Origin: Planctomycetaceae bacterium | GTDB lineage: Bacteria; Planctomycetota; Planctomycetia; Planctomycetales; Planctomycetaceae | DNA: 64,000 nt | Direction of reading: 5' to 3' | Assembly: GCA_900299185.1 (NCBI GenBank) | Contig: OMIV01000059.1 | Location: 34,875-98,874, forward strand | In this document: positions 19,575 to 29,502 of the stretch, piece by piece | Numbering within the stretch: position 1 is the first letter of the stretch | Layout: the number at the start of each line of letters is the position of its first letter | Translations under genes and position numbers: made by a program | The notes under the pieces: generated by a model | What the model was told of the DNA's origin: nothing | The model's database searches: none | What the model saw: only the letters and a program-made list of their open reading frames with translations

Positions 19575-20522
19575 ATGAATGCTTTCTCGCGTCGTGAGTT
19601 CTTGGCTGCGTCAGTTGCTGCCGGAGCAATCTCTTTCCTGAAAGACTTGCCGGCCGCTGAACCTGCCGCCGAACCGATCATCGACATCCATCAGCACACG
19701 AACTATCGCGACCGCACTGTCGCGCAATTGGTGGCTCATCAGAAGACGATGGGAGTCACTCAAACAATCCTGCTGCCCGCAGGCACTCCGGTTGATCGAC
19801 CATCGACGGGCGGGGGCAAGCACAACTATCTCGGCGGCGTGGGAGCGGGCGGCAACGAGTCTGTCTTGGCCATGTCGCGGCAATACCCGAAGGAGTTCTT
19901 CTTCGGAGCCAACGACGTCACCGACTTGCCTGAAGCTCGCGGCGAAGTCGCCAAGTATCTGGACCTCGGCGGCATCATCATTGGCGAGCAAAAGTTCGGA
20001 GTGGAGTTGGACTCAGCCGAAAGTCAGACGCTCTACAAACTCGCTGCCGAGCATCGCGTGCCCATCCTATTGCACTTGCAGCACGGGACTTACAACCTCG
20101 GCTTCGAGCGGTTGCACAAGATGTTGGAGAAGTACCCACAGACCACCTTCATCGGCCACGCTCAAACATGGTGGGCCAACATCGACAAGAACCACACCGA
20201 TCAGCGAGTGCTCTATCCCAAGGGCAAGGTCACGCCCGGCGGACTGACTGACCGCTACTTGGCCGACTATCCCAACATGTTCGCGGATATGTCTGCGGGA
20301 TCGGGATTAAACGCTCTCACGCGCGACGAAGACCACACGAGAGGATTCTTAGATCGTCATCAAGACAAGATCCTCTACGGCAGCGACTGCGATGACCGAG
20401 TCGGCTCCGGCCCGGCGTGCTCGGGCTCACAGACGATTGCCGCCATTCGCAAGCTCGCCCCCCACAAAGCCGCCGAGCGAAAGATCCTTTACGAGAACGC
20501 CAAGAAGTTGTTCCGCCTCTAG
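19575..20522 (+). CDS. Tat-exported amidohydrolase-family (TIM barrel) metal hydrolase
   Basis: 315 residues. The ATG at 19575 is chosen because GGAG lies about 9 bases upstream and because the product then begins MNAFSRREFLAASVAAG, a twin-arginine signal. Metal-ligand motifs of the amidohydrolase superfamily follow: IIDIHQHTNY (HxH, about residue 33), the HLQHGTY and TTFIGHAQTWW histidines, and the late LYGSDCDD aspartate. The product would be a periplasmic hydrolase; the substrate cannot be told. It is 206 bases downstream of the PilZ gene and ends convergently with the sodium symporter gene. Confidence 0.82.
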   Translation: MNAFSRREFLAASVAAGAISFLKDLPAAEPAAEPIIDIHQHTNYRDRTVAQLVAHQKTMGVTQTILLPAGTPVDRPSTGGGKHNYLGGVGAGGNESVLAMSRQYPKEFFFGANDVTDLPEARGEVAKYLDLGGIIIGEQKFGVELDSAESQTLYKLAAEHRVPILLHLQHGTYNLGFERLHKMLEKYPQTTFIGHAQTWWANIDKNHTDQRVLYPKGKVTPGGLTDRYLADYPNMFADMSAGSGLNALTRDEDHTRGFLDRHQDKILYGSDCDDRVGSGPACSGSQTIAAIRKLAPHKAAERKILYENAKKLFRL

Positions 20523-20544
20523 AGCTTGATCAGTTCTCGGCGTG

Positions 20545-20590
20545 CTCTGCTTCACTGCGGTGAAAGAATTCTTACCGCGGAGAAGCAGAG
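20545..20590. terminator. Hairpin between convergent genes
   Basis: CTCTGCTTC (20545-20553) pairs with GAAGCAGAG (20582-20590); an inner GCGGT/ACCGC pair extends the stem. It lies between the ends of the amidohydrolase gene (20522) and the symporter gene (20655), so a bidirectional terminator is likely. Confidence 0.5.
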
Positions 20591-20654
20591 AGCTGTTGCC
20601 GAGTCGTGCCATAGAGACAGCCTTGCCGCACAAGATCGAATCGTCTGGCTTCGC

Positions 20655-22244
20655 TTATCGAGCTTCGCGCTTCATGACGCGCCACCAACTGAAGTCCGCA
20701 CCGGGGTGATCGGCAGGACCATCGAAGACTCGGGAATAGACCACTCCCATGAGCACTCCGGCGACGCACGGAACAGCGATGGCCCATTGCGGTGAGAGGT
20801 CGAAGTTCGCTGCCTGGAACGCATAGAGCTGTCGGTAGTAGCTCCAGTTGATCGACAGGAACAACGCCGCCGACGCCGATACCAACGCCGTCGTTCCACG
20901 TGCTCGCGGCACAAACATGCCGATCAAGAACAGAGACGCCAACGGACCGAGGAACATGTTGAACGCTCGCGGCATCAGATCGACGATGTTCTGTCCCGAG
21001 TTCCTCGACAACACCGCAATCAACACCGCGAACAACGTCGCCAGAGTTCCCAGCACCAGCGTCAAGATGCGTGCGAGCTTGAGCTGCTCACGCTCCGTGC
21101 GCGGCTTGCCGTCGATTCTCTGGACCAAGTCATTCGAAGCCACCGCGGTAATGCTGTTAACTCCCGAAACCAACGTTTGCATGGCATCGCACAAGAAGTT
21201 GGCGAGCACCAAACCTCCGCATCCAATCGGCAATTGATGGGCGTAGAAGTACGGCATGATCTTGTCGCCGTTGTCCGTTGGCTTCAGGTCATTCGCGAGA
21301 TACGTCGGGTGTTGCAGATAGAAGAACAACAGAGCAAAGCCCGCGAAGCCCAGCAGGATTCCGACCGACAGCGCCGACAGCATGTTGACGATGTAGCTGT
21401 TGCGAGCGGACGCCAACGACGTGGTGGAGAAGTACCGCTGCAACACGACTTGATCAGAAGCGTGCGTGCAAATCTGCCAGAAGAACCCATTGATCACGAC
21501 CCAGCCGATCGACATCCGCACGGACGGATTAAGGCTGAAGAGCGGCGGACTCGTATGAGCTTTGAAGCCCTCTGAGTTCGACACCACCTGCCACCAATCA
21601 GACGGCCCAGCGCCGGTCGTCGCCCACACATAGACCACGATGACCGCTGCTCCGCCGAGCAACATCACGGCTTGCAACACGTCGGTCCAAACGACAGCCG
21701 TCAGGCCACCCAAGCACGTATAGATCGTCGCCGCGATGCCCATCACCGTGATGACCGTGAAGAGATCGATCTCGGCCATACTCGCGATTGCCGTCGACCC
21801 GGCGAACATCACCATCGCGATCCAACCCAGCCTCAAGCAGAAGAACATGACGCTCGCCATCAATCGCACGCGGTAGTCGAAACGATGTTCGAGGTACTCG
21901 TAGGCACTCGTCATCTTCAGCCGCATGAAGAACGGGATGAAGAAGGGAATGACGATGAACATCGCGAGCGGGAATGCCAGATACATCCACAAGATCGCGA
22001 CGCCATGCTTGATCATCTCTCCGGGTATGCCGAGGTAGCTGATGGTCGACAAGAGCGTCGCCATGATGCTCAGCCCGACCGCGAACCACGGCAGCCGACG
22101 CCCGCCCAAGAAGAAATCGTCCGCGTCCTTCTGATGCCTCGACGTGTACCAGACGATGCCCGCAGTGATGAGCAAGTAGCCGAAGACCATCAGGTAATCG
22201 AGCCAGGCCATAGAGGCATGCGGAGGCGGTGCGGTCTGAAACAC
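20655..22244 (-). CDS. Sodium:solute symporter (SSS family)
   Basis: 529 residues, about 13 membrane helices. The start is a GTG at 22244 with AGGAG about six bases upstream; MAWLDYL at 22211 is a weaker alternative. Family features are the first helix WLDYLMVFGYLLITAGIVWY, the cytoplasmic FFLGGRRLPWFAVGLSIMAT segment, STISYLGIPGEM, LGGLTAVVWTDVLQAVMLLGG (typical of SSS helices 4-5) and FLCDAMQTLVSGVNSITAV. It uses the sodium gradient to bring in a small solute, for example a sugar, sialic acid or organic acid; the substrate is not decidable here. The gene is probably monocistronic. Confidence 0.9.
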   Translation of the reverse strand: MFQTAPPPHASMAWLDYLMVFGYLLITAGIVWYTSRHQKDADDFFLGGRRLPWFAVGLSIMATLLSTISYLGIPGEMIKHGVAILWMYLAFPLAMFIVIPFFIPFFMRLKMTSAYEYLEHRFDYRVRLMASVMFFCLRLGWIAMVMFAGSTAIASMAEIDLFTVITVMGIAATIYTCLGGLTAVVWTDVLQAVMLLGGAAVIVVYVWATTGAGPSDWWQVVSNSEGFKAHTSPPLFSLNPSVRMSIGWVVINGFFWQICTHASDQVVLQRYFSTTSLASARNSYIVNMLSALSVGILLGFAGFALLFFYLQHPTYLANDLKPTDNGDKIMPYFYAHQLPIGCGGLVLANFLCDAMQTLVSGVNSITAVASNDLVQRIDGKPRTEREQLKLARILTLVLGTLATLFAVLIAVLSRNSGQNIVDLMPRAFNMFLGPLASLFLIGMFVPRARGTTALVSASAALFLSINWSYYRQLYAFQAANFDLSPQWAIAVPCVAGVLMGVVYSRVFDGPADHPGADFSWWRVMKREAR

Positions 22245-22589
22245 AGTGGCTCCTGTCGGTGAGTCGAATCAGCGGCCAGCATCATTCTAGCAGCCGCGGC
22301 ACGCGACCTGTTGTCGTTCACAGTTCGCCGCAACCAGAACTCGATACCAGCCAGCCAGACGAGAATCATTCGCATTCAACAAATCGGCTGGCAGCGTACC
22401 GTGCCAGGGCGTCGTCACAACTCGACGTGTGGAGAACTCTCGAAACGCCAGCCCCTTTGAAACGAAGCCGCAATTGCTTTCCAAAGCGGGTGCCACGTCC
22501 TGAGTACTCGAAGGGCGTGTGCTCACATCGCTCGACCACGCCCTTCCCGTTGGTCAGAGCGTGCCACCCAAGTCGGGGTGCAATTACGG
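22245..22589. other. Intergenic region upstream of the symporter gene
   Basis: 345 bases between two minus-strand genes. It contains a 10-bp stem GAAGGGCGTG/CACGCCCTTC (22510-22519 and 22537-22546) about 44 bases past the end of the 1707-residue gene, a possible factor-dependent or weak terminator without a T run. The symporter promoter must also lie here. Confidence 0.5.
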
Positions 22590-25500
22590 CTACATTCCCG
22601 TTTGCTTGGCACCATCACTCAGAATGAGTCGCCTGAGATAGACCCCCGTGTTGCCAGCGGCGACTGGCACGCAGGTCACAACGATCTCGGTCGTTTTGCC
22701 AGCCAGTGGAGCCAGACTGACTCGCGCGTCTTGCCAACCCGAGGATGCGGTTTCGTCGTTGATGATCGACCGATGCAAGCGCTGCGAGCCGGCGTCGATG
22801 ATGAGTTCCCAACTGCGACCGGCATCATGACCGACTCGCAATTCAATGGCGGCATCGGCATTTGAGCCGACTGAAACCTGCCTCATGAAACGCACGGCGT
22901 CGAGCGGCACGTCAGGGAACTTCAGGTTCTGTTCGATCTGTTGCGCGCTGACCGTGATGGGAACCGCCAGCACTTGCTGCTCACCTCGAAACTCGGCGCG
23001 AATTCCCGCATCACGCGACTGAATCGGTGGCGCTAGCGCCACCCAACCGGCAGCCTGCTTGGCATACGCGTCGCGCCACATCGGAGTCAGCGTGCGTCGC
23101 GCGAAGCTCGGCCTCGCGAATGCGTTGGCGGGGAAACTGCTGCGCTGGAACTCCGAGAACCATCCGGCCCAGAGTGGCTGATCGACAGTAATAACAGCTC
23201 CACTCGCGACCGAAGCGCCATCATTGTTCGGCACGAGTTCGTAGATCTGCCGATCGAAGTCTGCTCGGCCCTTGCCGAAGAACCCGAAGACCTTGTTGTC
23301 GCTGATCAGCAACGGCCCGAATCGCGGCTCTCGGTCCACCAAGGCATCGAGTAACTGATAGCCCACTTCTTGCCCCGAGTTCGTATCGATCCACACCAGC
23401 GTCGGCATCTTGCGACCATCGGATCCATCCGTGGTGCGCATTGTCACCAGCCTCGCAGGAGAAGCCGAACCACTCGCCGGAATGACGACGGCATCTAGCA
23501 AGTCGGCAGCTCGATAGCGCCACTCCAAGACTCCCGTCGCGACATCACGTGCTTCGATGCCGAACTGTGTTTCCAGCAGCAACCGACCGTCGCTCACACC
23601 CAACATGCGCCGCAGTTCGCTCGCCGATCGACTCCAACGCACGCGACCACTCGCAACATCCAACGCTTCAATGACCGGCACTCCCGGCTGCGTCACCAAC
23701 AAGAGTTCGCCTTGCAGCAACAACGGATCGAACGCTCGTTGATAGCGGCCCGAGTCCATGACGGGCGGTTGCCATAACTGACGTCGCAACCAAACGGCTT
23801 GCCCCTGAGTGTCACAACAACCGACGACGCCCGAGTACGCGAAAAAGACCAGCCCATTGCGGACCTCAACCTGACATGTCTGCCCGGCTAACAACGTATC
23901 GTCGAACAATCGCACGACCGGCGTTTCGCTGATGAGCCGCCCGGTTTCAGCCTGCAACGTCAACAGCCGCAACTCACCTGGCCCCGTCGGGCTGAGATCC
24001 ACAGCGAAGACTTGCAGACGTCCGCGCGAGATCCACGGATCGGAAACAATGTTCGTCTTCACCGTCGTGCGCCATCGCAACTTGCCCGAAGACTTCTCGA
24101 AGCCATGCAACTCCGAGCCCTTCTTTGTGAGCCGCCGACAAAACACAGACTCGCCCACCACCAACGGTTGCATGGGCACCATGAGCAGTTGCTTGGCCAA
24201 ACCGCGTTCGTCGCTCAGCGCGTTGTTCCATTCGATTTGACCGGATTCGAGATTCAGACAGGACACTTGAAAGCGATTGCTCAAGAACGCGTGCGAGTCG
24301 CTGACGGTGATCGCGAACTGCCGCGAGAACCAGTCGATGTCTGGCGCTGCCGAGTCCCCAACTCGATCGGCTTGTTCGCCCGCATATCGCCCGCGAGCTT
24401 CCAGTCGATAGCTCCCGAACGACAGCACTTGCGCGGATGACACCGTTCTTACAGTCGTTTGAGATCGCTGCGTCGCCACATCTCCCGACCGGACTTCGCC
24501 GATGTCCGTTAAGAACTCGCGCGATAACTCATCCAACTGCTGCTTCGTCAGCGATTGCTCGCCGAAGGCCACAGTCGAAGTCAGCGTGGCCGACTCTTCC
24601 TGCCCCAACATCGCGGCGACGAGCTGCATGCGAGCGGCCAATTCGAGCGTCGCGGTTGTTTGCACTTGCGAGTTCCTCGCAAAGCCATCTTTCGCTCGTT
24701 GGTAGTGTCCCTGAGCTTGAGCAAAGTCGCCCGCAGCAAAGGCTCGATCACCCAACCAACGCTCGCTCTCAGCGGCGGCCAACGTGCCATAGAACTGAAT
24801 GGTCGCCGCTTCGAGCACCGGCACGTCTCCGGCTTCCATCGCTTGCCGCACTCGCAATCGTCCGGTCGCTCCATACTTGTCGTTCATCGCCAACCGCAAC
24901 TCGGGATGCTCTTCCATCGCCGACGCAACCGCTCGCGGAAACGACACCAGCAACTGCTGATCGCGCGAGTCCGGCAAGATGCCCAGCATCTGCCCATTCG
25001 CGGCGGCTCCAATGATTTGGCATGCATCACCAAACGCCTGCCCGCCGATCGCCGCATTGAACTCGGCCATCACGTTGTAAGCTTCCTTACTCAACGGCTG
25101 AGCCAACGCATGTCGGATCAAAGGCGGCGTCGACTTCCAACGACGTGGCAATGTCAGCCGCCGCAATTGAGCTTCGCCATCTAGCCCGCTGTGTGAATTC
25201 AATTCGGACCACAAGACGGTGTTGAAAATGGGATCTGCTGAGGTCCACCAAAACTGCAATGGGTGCGAGTCCGTCACGAAGAACGTCAGCCGATCAATCC
25301 AAGCCAGCGTGTCGGCAGATCGCCCGGCATGCACCAGCGATACCAGCTCGCGACGAGTGGGCTCGAACGGAATCAACTTCATGTGAGTCGCCGAACGCAG
25401 CGGCTGTACGAGCAAGGCTTCGAGGAAGCGTTCGCCGATCACTCGTCGCTGCACTTCACCTTGAGCCAGCGGCAAGCCATCGCTCAGCCCAATCCATTTA

Positions 25501-27713
25501 TCAGCCACCGCCGACCACAACTGAGCAAAGCTCGCCCCGTTGTTGTAGTCCGCCAAGTGGTGCAACAACGCGACCTCGCCCAAGAGATGCACGTCATGCA
25601 GCAGGCCACGTTCGAGCGCGGCTTCGTCGGAGATTTGCGATCGCTCATCACCCGACCGACCGCTGCCGAATAAACCTTCATAAGCCAGCCCACTCAACAG
25701 AGCCGTCCCCAACGCAGACTGCGTCCCGACTCGCAGAGACTCCACCGCGCATGCGCGCCGCCAGGCATCGAGCGGGACATCATCAGGCCGAGTCCGAATG
25801 ACTTGATGCATCCACGAACCCAAGTCGCGAGTCAGCAATGGTTCGAAGGCCGCGATGTCGATTCGCTGGCACAACGCCGGATCAGCCAATGCCGTGATCG
25901 TCGGAAACTCTCGAACTTGGAGATGACTGATTTGAATGCGCCGCGCGGCACCGGGCACTGCAAACACTCGAATGGCATCAACTCGTCGCCACTCATTGGG
26001 GAAATGATGCTGCCCCAGCCAACTCCAATCTCGACCATCAGGACTGACCCAAGCCTGCACCGAACCCGCCGAGCCAACCAATCGAAACCACTGAGTCGGC
26101 CCCAAAAATGCGAGCGCTGGCGTCGAAGATTCTTTCGTCAGTTCGACGGGATGCAGCCACGGCAACGGGACGCCCGCGACGACGCGCTGCGACTTCGGCT
26201 CCAACAAGAATCCCAGCTTGCTGTAGGGATTCCCGGTCGTCGCACCAATGCAAACGCCCGTGCCCGCATCCGCATGATCGACTCGAAAGATGACTTCCGA
26301 TAACCCGGCCTTCGCCACATCGAGCGACACCCAAGCGGTCTCTTTCAACGCGGCGGTCGTCTTGAATTCAATCGCGTTGGGGCGAGTGGCTCCGTCCGTT
26401 GCGACCTTCTCAAGCGAGGCTGCGGCATCAGGCTTGAGTTGCCAATTCAGCTCTGCCGGATTCGACGACGCCAACTGATTGATGCCGTTGGGAACTCGAT
26501 AAGCATCCAAGTCCTGCAACGGCAACGGGTCGCCTCGATACATCCGCAAGTCACGCATGCGAAACTTGCCGTCGATCAACACTTCGGTTGGCAAGCCCTC
26601 AAACGGAACTCGCAGCAACGGCACATGTCCGCGAGCAATCAGCAAGTGACCATGCTCAACTCGCAATTCAAAGATGCCGAACTTCGTCATCTCCCAGCGC
26701 GAGTTATCAGTACCGAGCAACTCGCCCAGCACCGCTTCGGACTTGGTGTCCGCTTTCGACTTGGGGTCGACCTTCGAGTCACCGGGGAGATCCGTGCGAC
26801 TCACTCGTTGAGCAATCCACAACGGCGGTTGCTGGGCTTTGACGAACGACAACTTGATGCCGTCATTGCCTTTCCAAATCGAGAACTCGCAGCGCTCGAC
26901 ATTGAACAGCGCGAGCCGCAACACAGCGTCCTGGACCCACGGCGCCCGCAGCCGAGCCTGACCTTCGAAGATTGTGAAAACGCGTTTGTCGACTTTGTCT
27001 TCCGAGACGTTGAACGGTCGACCTGGCAAACCACTGAACCACTTGTGGAACACATCGGGAACCAACCCATCGGGCGACAACGCCGCCGTGGGTTGCCACA
27101 CCGTCTCTTCAACAGCCAGCGGTGGCTTCTGCAGATCGAGCGGTCCGCTCCAAACTTCATCCGCAGCCACAGGCGTTGGCTGCGAAGCAACTGGCGTCTC
27201 GTTCGACTTTGGGCCATCGACCATCGGATCGTTACCGGCCACAGCGCCCGCTTGATCCGCTGACACCTGCGTCGAGTCTTCGCCAGTCTTAGCTGCTCTG
27301 GGTGTAGCCGTTGCGACAGCAGCCTCGCGGGACTCACGAGCTCCGTCGTCCTGAGTCTCAGCAACAGGCTCTTGCGGCCAGCGACCACGAGTTGCGAACC
27401 AACCCACAACTCCGAGCAGAGCCACCACAACAACCCAGATGAGAACCGGACGGAACGGCTTCGGATCGCGAACATCACGGCTCGAACTCGTCGTACTCAT
27501 CGCTGCATCGTTCAGTGCGACATCATCACACGCGGACTTCTCAAATTGAGCTTCCCACCAACTTCGCAACGGCGAGTTCTCAATAGCTAGCAGCAAGACT
27601 TCCGAGTGTTCGCGACGTTGCCGCAGCAGTTGAATGGCTTGCGGTTCAATGCCCTCTGCCGACTCTCTGCGACAAAGCTCAAGCAGTTCAGCATCGGTCC
27701 AAGGAGCAGCCAT
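22590..27713 (-). CDS. Giant membrane-anchored protein with PQQ-type propeller and C-terminal beta-sandwich
   Basis: 1707 residues. A cytoplasmic-looking N-terminal region (1-85, acidic helices, W-rich EAQFEKS) is followed by one membrane helix (about 87-110, PVLIWVVVVALLGVVGWFA), placing the rest outside. The long middle (200-1050) has two laminin/LamG-like or concanavalin-like beta regions (FEGQARLRAPW, VSLDVAKAGLSEVIFRVDHAD) and a helical part. The later region (about 1100-1500) shows PQQ-type propeller repeats: CLNLESGQIEWNNAL, FEKSSGKLRWRT, ALDVASGRVRWSRS and ARDVATGVLEWRY. The last 120 residues resemble an NPCBM/galactose-binding-like sandwich (RVGHDAGRSWELIIDAGSQR). No enzymatic motif is recognised. 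It could be an envelope scaffold or sensor; paralogues of such architecture are common in planctomycetes. Confidence 0.85.
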   Translation of the reverse strand: MAAPWTDAELLELCRRESAEGIEPQAIQLLRQRREHSEVLLLAIENSPLRSWWEAQFEKSACDDVALNDAAMSTTSSSRDVRDPKPFRPVLIWVVVVALLGVVGWFATRGRWPQEPVAETQDDGARESREAAVATATPRAAKTGEDSTQVSADQAGAVAGNDPMVDGPKSNETPVASQPTPVAADEVWSGPLDLQKPPLAVEETVWQPTAALSPDGLVPDVFHKWFSGLPGRPFNVSEDKVDKRVFTIFEGQARLRAPWVQDAVLRLALFNVERCEFSIWKGNDGIKLSFVKAQQPPLWIAQRVSRTDLPGDSKVDPKSKADTKSEAVLGELLGTDNSRWEMTKFGIFELRVEHGHLLIARGHVPLLRVPFEGLPTEVLIDGKFRMRDLRMYRGDPLPLQDLDAYRVPNGINQLASSNPAELNWQLKPDAAASLEKVATDGATRPNAIEFKTTAALKETAWVSLDVAKAGLSEVIFRVDHADAGTGVCIGATTGNPYSKLGFLLEPKSQRVVAGVPLPWLHPVELTKESSTPALAFLGPTQWFRLVGSAGSVQAWVSPDGRDWSWLGQHHFPNEWRRVDAIRVFAVPGAARRIQISHLQVREFPTITALADPALCQRIDIAAFEPLLTRDLGSWMHQVIRTRPDDVPLDAWRRACAVESLRVGTQSALGTALLSGLAYEGLFGSGRSGDERSQISDEAALERGLLHDVHLLGEVALLHHLADYNNGASFAQLWSAVADKWIGLSDGLPLAQGEVQRRVIGERFLEALLVQPLRSATHMKLIPFEPTRRELVSLVHAGRSADTLAWIDRLTFFVTDSHPLQFWWTSADPIFNTVLWSELNSHSGLDGEAQLRRLTLPRRWKSTPPLIRHALAQPLSKEAYNVMAEFNAAIGGQAFGDACQIIGAAANGQMLGILPDSRDQQLLVSFPRAVASAMEEHPELRLAMNDKYGATGRLRVRQAMEAGDVPVLEAATIQFYGTLAAAESERWLGDRAFAAGDFAQAQGHYQRAKDGFARNSQVQTTATLELAARMQLVAAMLGQEESATLTSTVAFGEQSLTKQQLDELSREFLTDIGEVRSGDVATQRSQTTVRTVSSAQVLSFGSYRLEARGRYAGEQADRVGDSAAPDIDWFSRQFAITVSDSHAFLSNRFQVSCLNLESGQIEWNNALSDERGLAKQLLMVPMQPLVVGESVFCRRLTKKGSELHGFEKSSGKLRWRTTVKTNIVSDPWISRGRLQVFAVDLSPTGPGELRLLTLQAETGRLISETPVVRLFDDTLLAGQTCQVEVRNGLVFFAYSGVVGCCDTQGQAVWLRRQLWQPPVMDSGRYQRAFDPLLLQGELLLVTQPGVPVIEALDVASGRVRWSRSASELRRMLGVSDGRLLLETQFGIEARDVATGVLEWRYRAADLLDAVVIPASGSASPARLVTMRTTDGSDGRKMPTLVWIDTNSGQEVGYQLLDALVDREPRFGPLLISDNKVFGFFGKGRADFDRQIYELVPNNDGASVASGAVITVDQPLWAGWFSEFQRSSFPANAFARPSFARRTLTPMWRDAYAKQAAGWVALAPPIQSRDAGIRAEFRGEQQVLAVPITVSAQQIEQNLKFPDVPLDAVRFMRQVSVGSNADAAIELRVGHDAGRSWELIIDAGSQRLHRSIINDETASSGWQDARVSLAPLAGKTTEIVVTCVPVAAGNTGVYLRRLILSDGAKQTGM

Positions 27714-27958
27714 GAAGGGTCTCGAAAGCTAGACGCACAACGTCGCCGACATGCTGATTGCACGCCGCGCGGCAGGAGTGTGACTCGCCGCATCAAGATG
27801 CGAAACAAACCGGCGTCATGAGTTTCTGACAGTTGCCTCTCAAGGCGAGGCAATCGTCATTCGATTTGACTTCGTTGTCGCCAGAGCCGTAATGATCCCG
27901 CCACGGCAGTCACGTCTGGCTGCCGACCGTTCCTCGTTCCCTCACCCGGAGGCCGCTG

Positions 27959-28948
27959 ATGAATCGCCCTGCTCTCTCGTGCTCAGATTGCGAATCGCTG
28001 GATCGTCGCGCGTTCTTGAAGTCCGTTGGTGCGGCCACTGTGGCCGGAATCGCCATGCCGATGTTGGTCGGCCAACCCGGACTGTTTGCGGCTCCCTCTG
28101 CCCAAAGCACTGCGGAATCGGCTGTCGGTCGCTTCTTCGCGACTCTGTCGGAAGATCAAAAGAAGACCATCTGCTTCCCGATCGAGCATGAACTTCGCAA
28201 ACGCATCAACGCCAACTGGCACATCACCAAGCCCACGATCGACAGCAGCTTCTTCTCCAAAGACCAGCAGGCTCTGATTGATGAAGTCATTCGCAATGTC
28301 ACTTCGAAGGATGGCTACGATCGCTTCAAGAAGCAGACCGACGATGATTCGGGAGGCTTCGGCAAATACAGCATCGCCGTCTTTGGAGAACCGGGGAACG
28401 GTGCCTTCGAGTGGGAGCTGACCGGACGGCATCTCACGCTGCGAGCCGATGGCAATAGCGTCGATAAGGCGGCCTTCGGTGGCCCCATCGTCTACGGCCA
28501 CGGCGATGAAGATCCCAAAGAAAACCTCTTCAACTATCAAACCAAGCAAGTGAACGAGGTCTTCAAAGCACTCGACAGCAAGCAAGCCGCACAAGCGTTG
28601 GTAGCCAAAGCTCCGGGAGAAGCGGCCGTTGCGTTGCAGGGCGAGACCGGCAAGTTTCCTGGTCTCTCGGTCGGTGCATTAAGTGCCGATCAACAACAAC
28701 TCGTCACCAAGACGCTGCAAGTGCTGCTGGCTCCTTATCGCTCTGAAGACGTTGATGAAGTCATGGAGATCATCAAGTCGAGCGGTGGTGTCGAGAAGCT
28801 CAACATGGCCTTCTATCAGCAAGGCGATTTGGACAACGACAAGGTCTGGGACATCTGGCGCATCGAAGGCCCGTCGCTGGTCTGGCACTTCCGAGGCGCT
28901 CCGCACGTGCATGCCTACATCAACATCGGCTCGATCAAAGCCAGTTGA
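27959..28948 (+). CDS. DUF3500-like Tat-exported protein
   Basis: 329 residues; GGAGG precedes the ATG at 27959. The N-terminus MNRPALSCSDCESLDRRAFL and following AAATVAGIAMPMLVG form a twin-arginine signal. The core resembles DUF3500: SEDQKKTICFPIEHELR, FGEPGNGAFEWELTGRHLTL, FGGPIVYGH, and the C-terminal DIWRIEGPSLVWHFRGAPHV with a histidine that recurs in the family. Function is unknown; family members are exported and often lie near oxidoreductases. It is transcribed divergently from the giant gene at 22590-27713, with about 245 bases between the starts. Confidence 0.7.
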   Translation: MNRPALSCSDCESLDRRAFLKSVGAATVAGIAMPMLVGQPGLFAAPSAQSTAESAVGRFFATLSEDQKKTICFPIEHELRKRINANWHITKPTIDSSFFSKDQQALIDEVIRNVTSKDGYDRFKKQTDDDSGGFGKYSIAVFGEPGNGAFEWELTGRHLTLRADGNSVDKAAFGGPIVYGHGDEDPKENLFNYQTKQVNEVFKALDSKQAAQALVAKAPGEAAVALQGETGKFPGLSVGALSADQQQLVTKTLQVLLAPYRSEDVDEVMEIIKSSGGVEKLNMAFYQQGDLDNDKVWDIWRIEGPSLVWHFRGAPHVHAYINIGSIKAS

Positions 28949-28990
28949 GAATTAGTCTAAGCAGTCAGCATCAGAAGTGCTTTTTCGACG

Positions 28991-29015
28991 CGTCCCCAAG
29001 CTCTGCCTGGGGACG
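28991..29015. terminator. Hairpin after the DUF3500-like gene
   Basis: Perfect 8-bp arms CGTCCCCA (28991-28998) and TGGGGACG (29008-29015), 43 bases after the stop. No T run follows directly; it may be a terminator or a member of the planctomycete intergenic repeat with GGCTCTGCCT cores (a second such core GGCTCTGCCT is at about 29026). Confidence 0.45.
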
Positions 29016-29107
29016 CTCATCTTTAGGCTCTGCCTCATCTTCGTCGGCTCTGGATGAATGACCGAAACCGAGACCGAACGCAGAGCAGACGTTACTGGCA
29101 TGAGTCC

Positions 29108-29169
29108 GTGGCGTAGGTTTCTAACCTGCGAAACTGCTGAGGAATTGGCAGCTTGAAAACCTGCTCCAC
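29108..29169. repeat. Imperfect inverted repeat, MITE-like
   Basis: Left arm GTGGCGTAGGTTTCTAACCTGC (22 bp; positions 29108-29129) matches the reverse complement of 29148-29169 at 17 of 22 positions, with GTGG/CCAC ends and an 18-base loop. It has the look of a dispersed intergenic element. Confidence 0.45.
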
Positions 29170-29465
29170 ATCCCAAAAGGACTTTGGGTGGAACTCACAA
29201 AGTCAGCCGCTCGCGAGGAGTGCCGGCCGCGTAGCCGATTAGAGATGACTCTCCGCCAGGACTATTGGAACTAGTGAGCTAAAAACAGTCAGCTCCTCGC
29301 TCTCTCAGCGGGTCGCGAACTCCATCAAGCACTCGCTTCGCTTCGATCGCAGACATTGCGAGGCTGTGAGAAAAGTGCCACTTATCACAGGACTCACCCA
29401 TTGCCGACTTCGAGTTTTCGGACTGAGTTGCCGAATACAAATCGGACCACTCGAGGCTACTCGGT

Positions 29466-29502
29466 GAAGTTTGCGGGACCGGTAGAAGTTTGCTAGCCGG
29501 TA
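29466..29502. repeat. Tandem repeat upstream of the RTX gene
   Basis: Two adjacent units, GAAGTTTGCGGGACCGGTA (29466-29484) and GAAGTTTGCTAGCCGGTA (29485-29502), lie about 170 bases before the GTG start. They could be a regulator site or repeat residue. Confidence 0.5.

Noticed and set aside
19337..19597. 86-codon plus-strand frame overlapping the PilZ gene end and the amidohydrolase start
   Set aside because: No recognisable homology; it lies in the short gap and overlaps two better supported genes.
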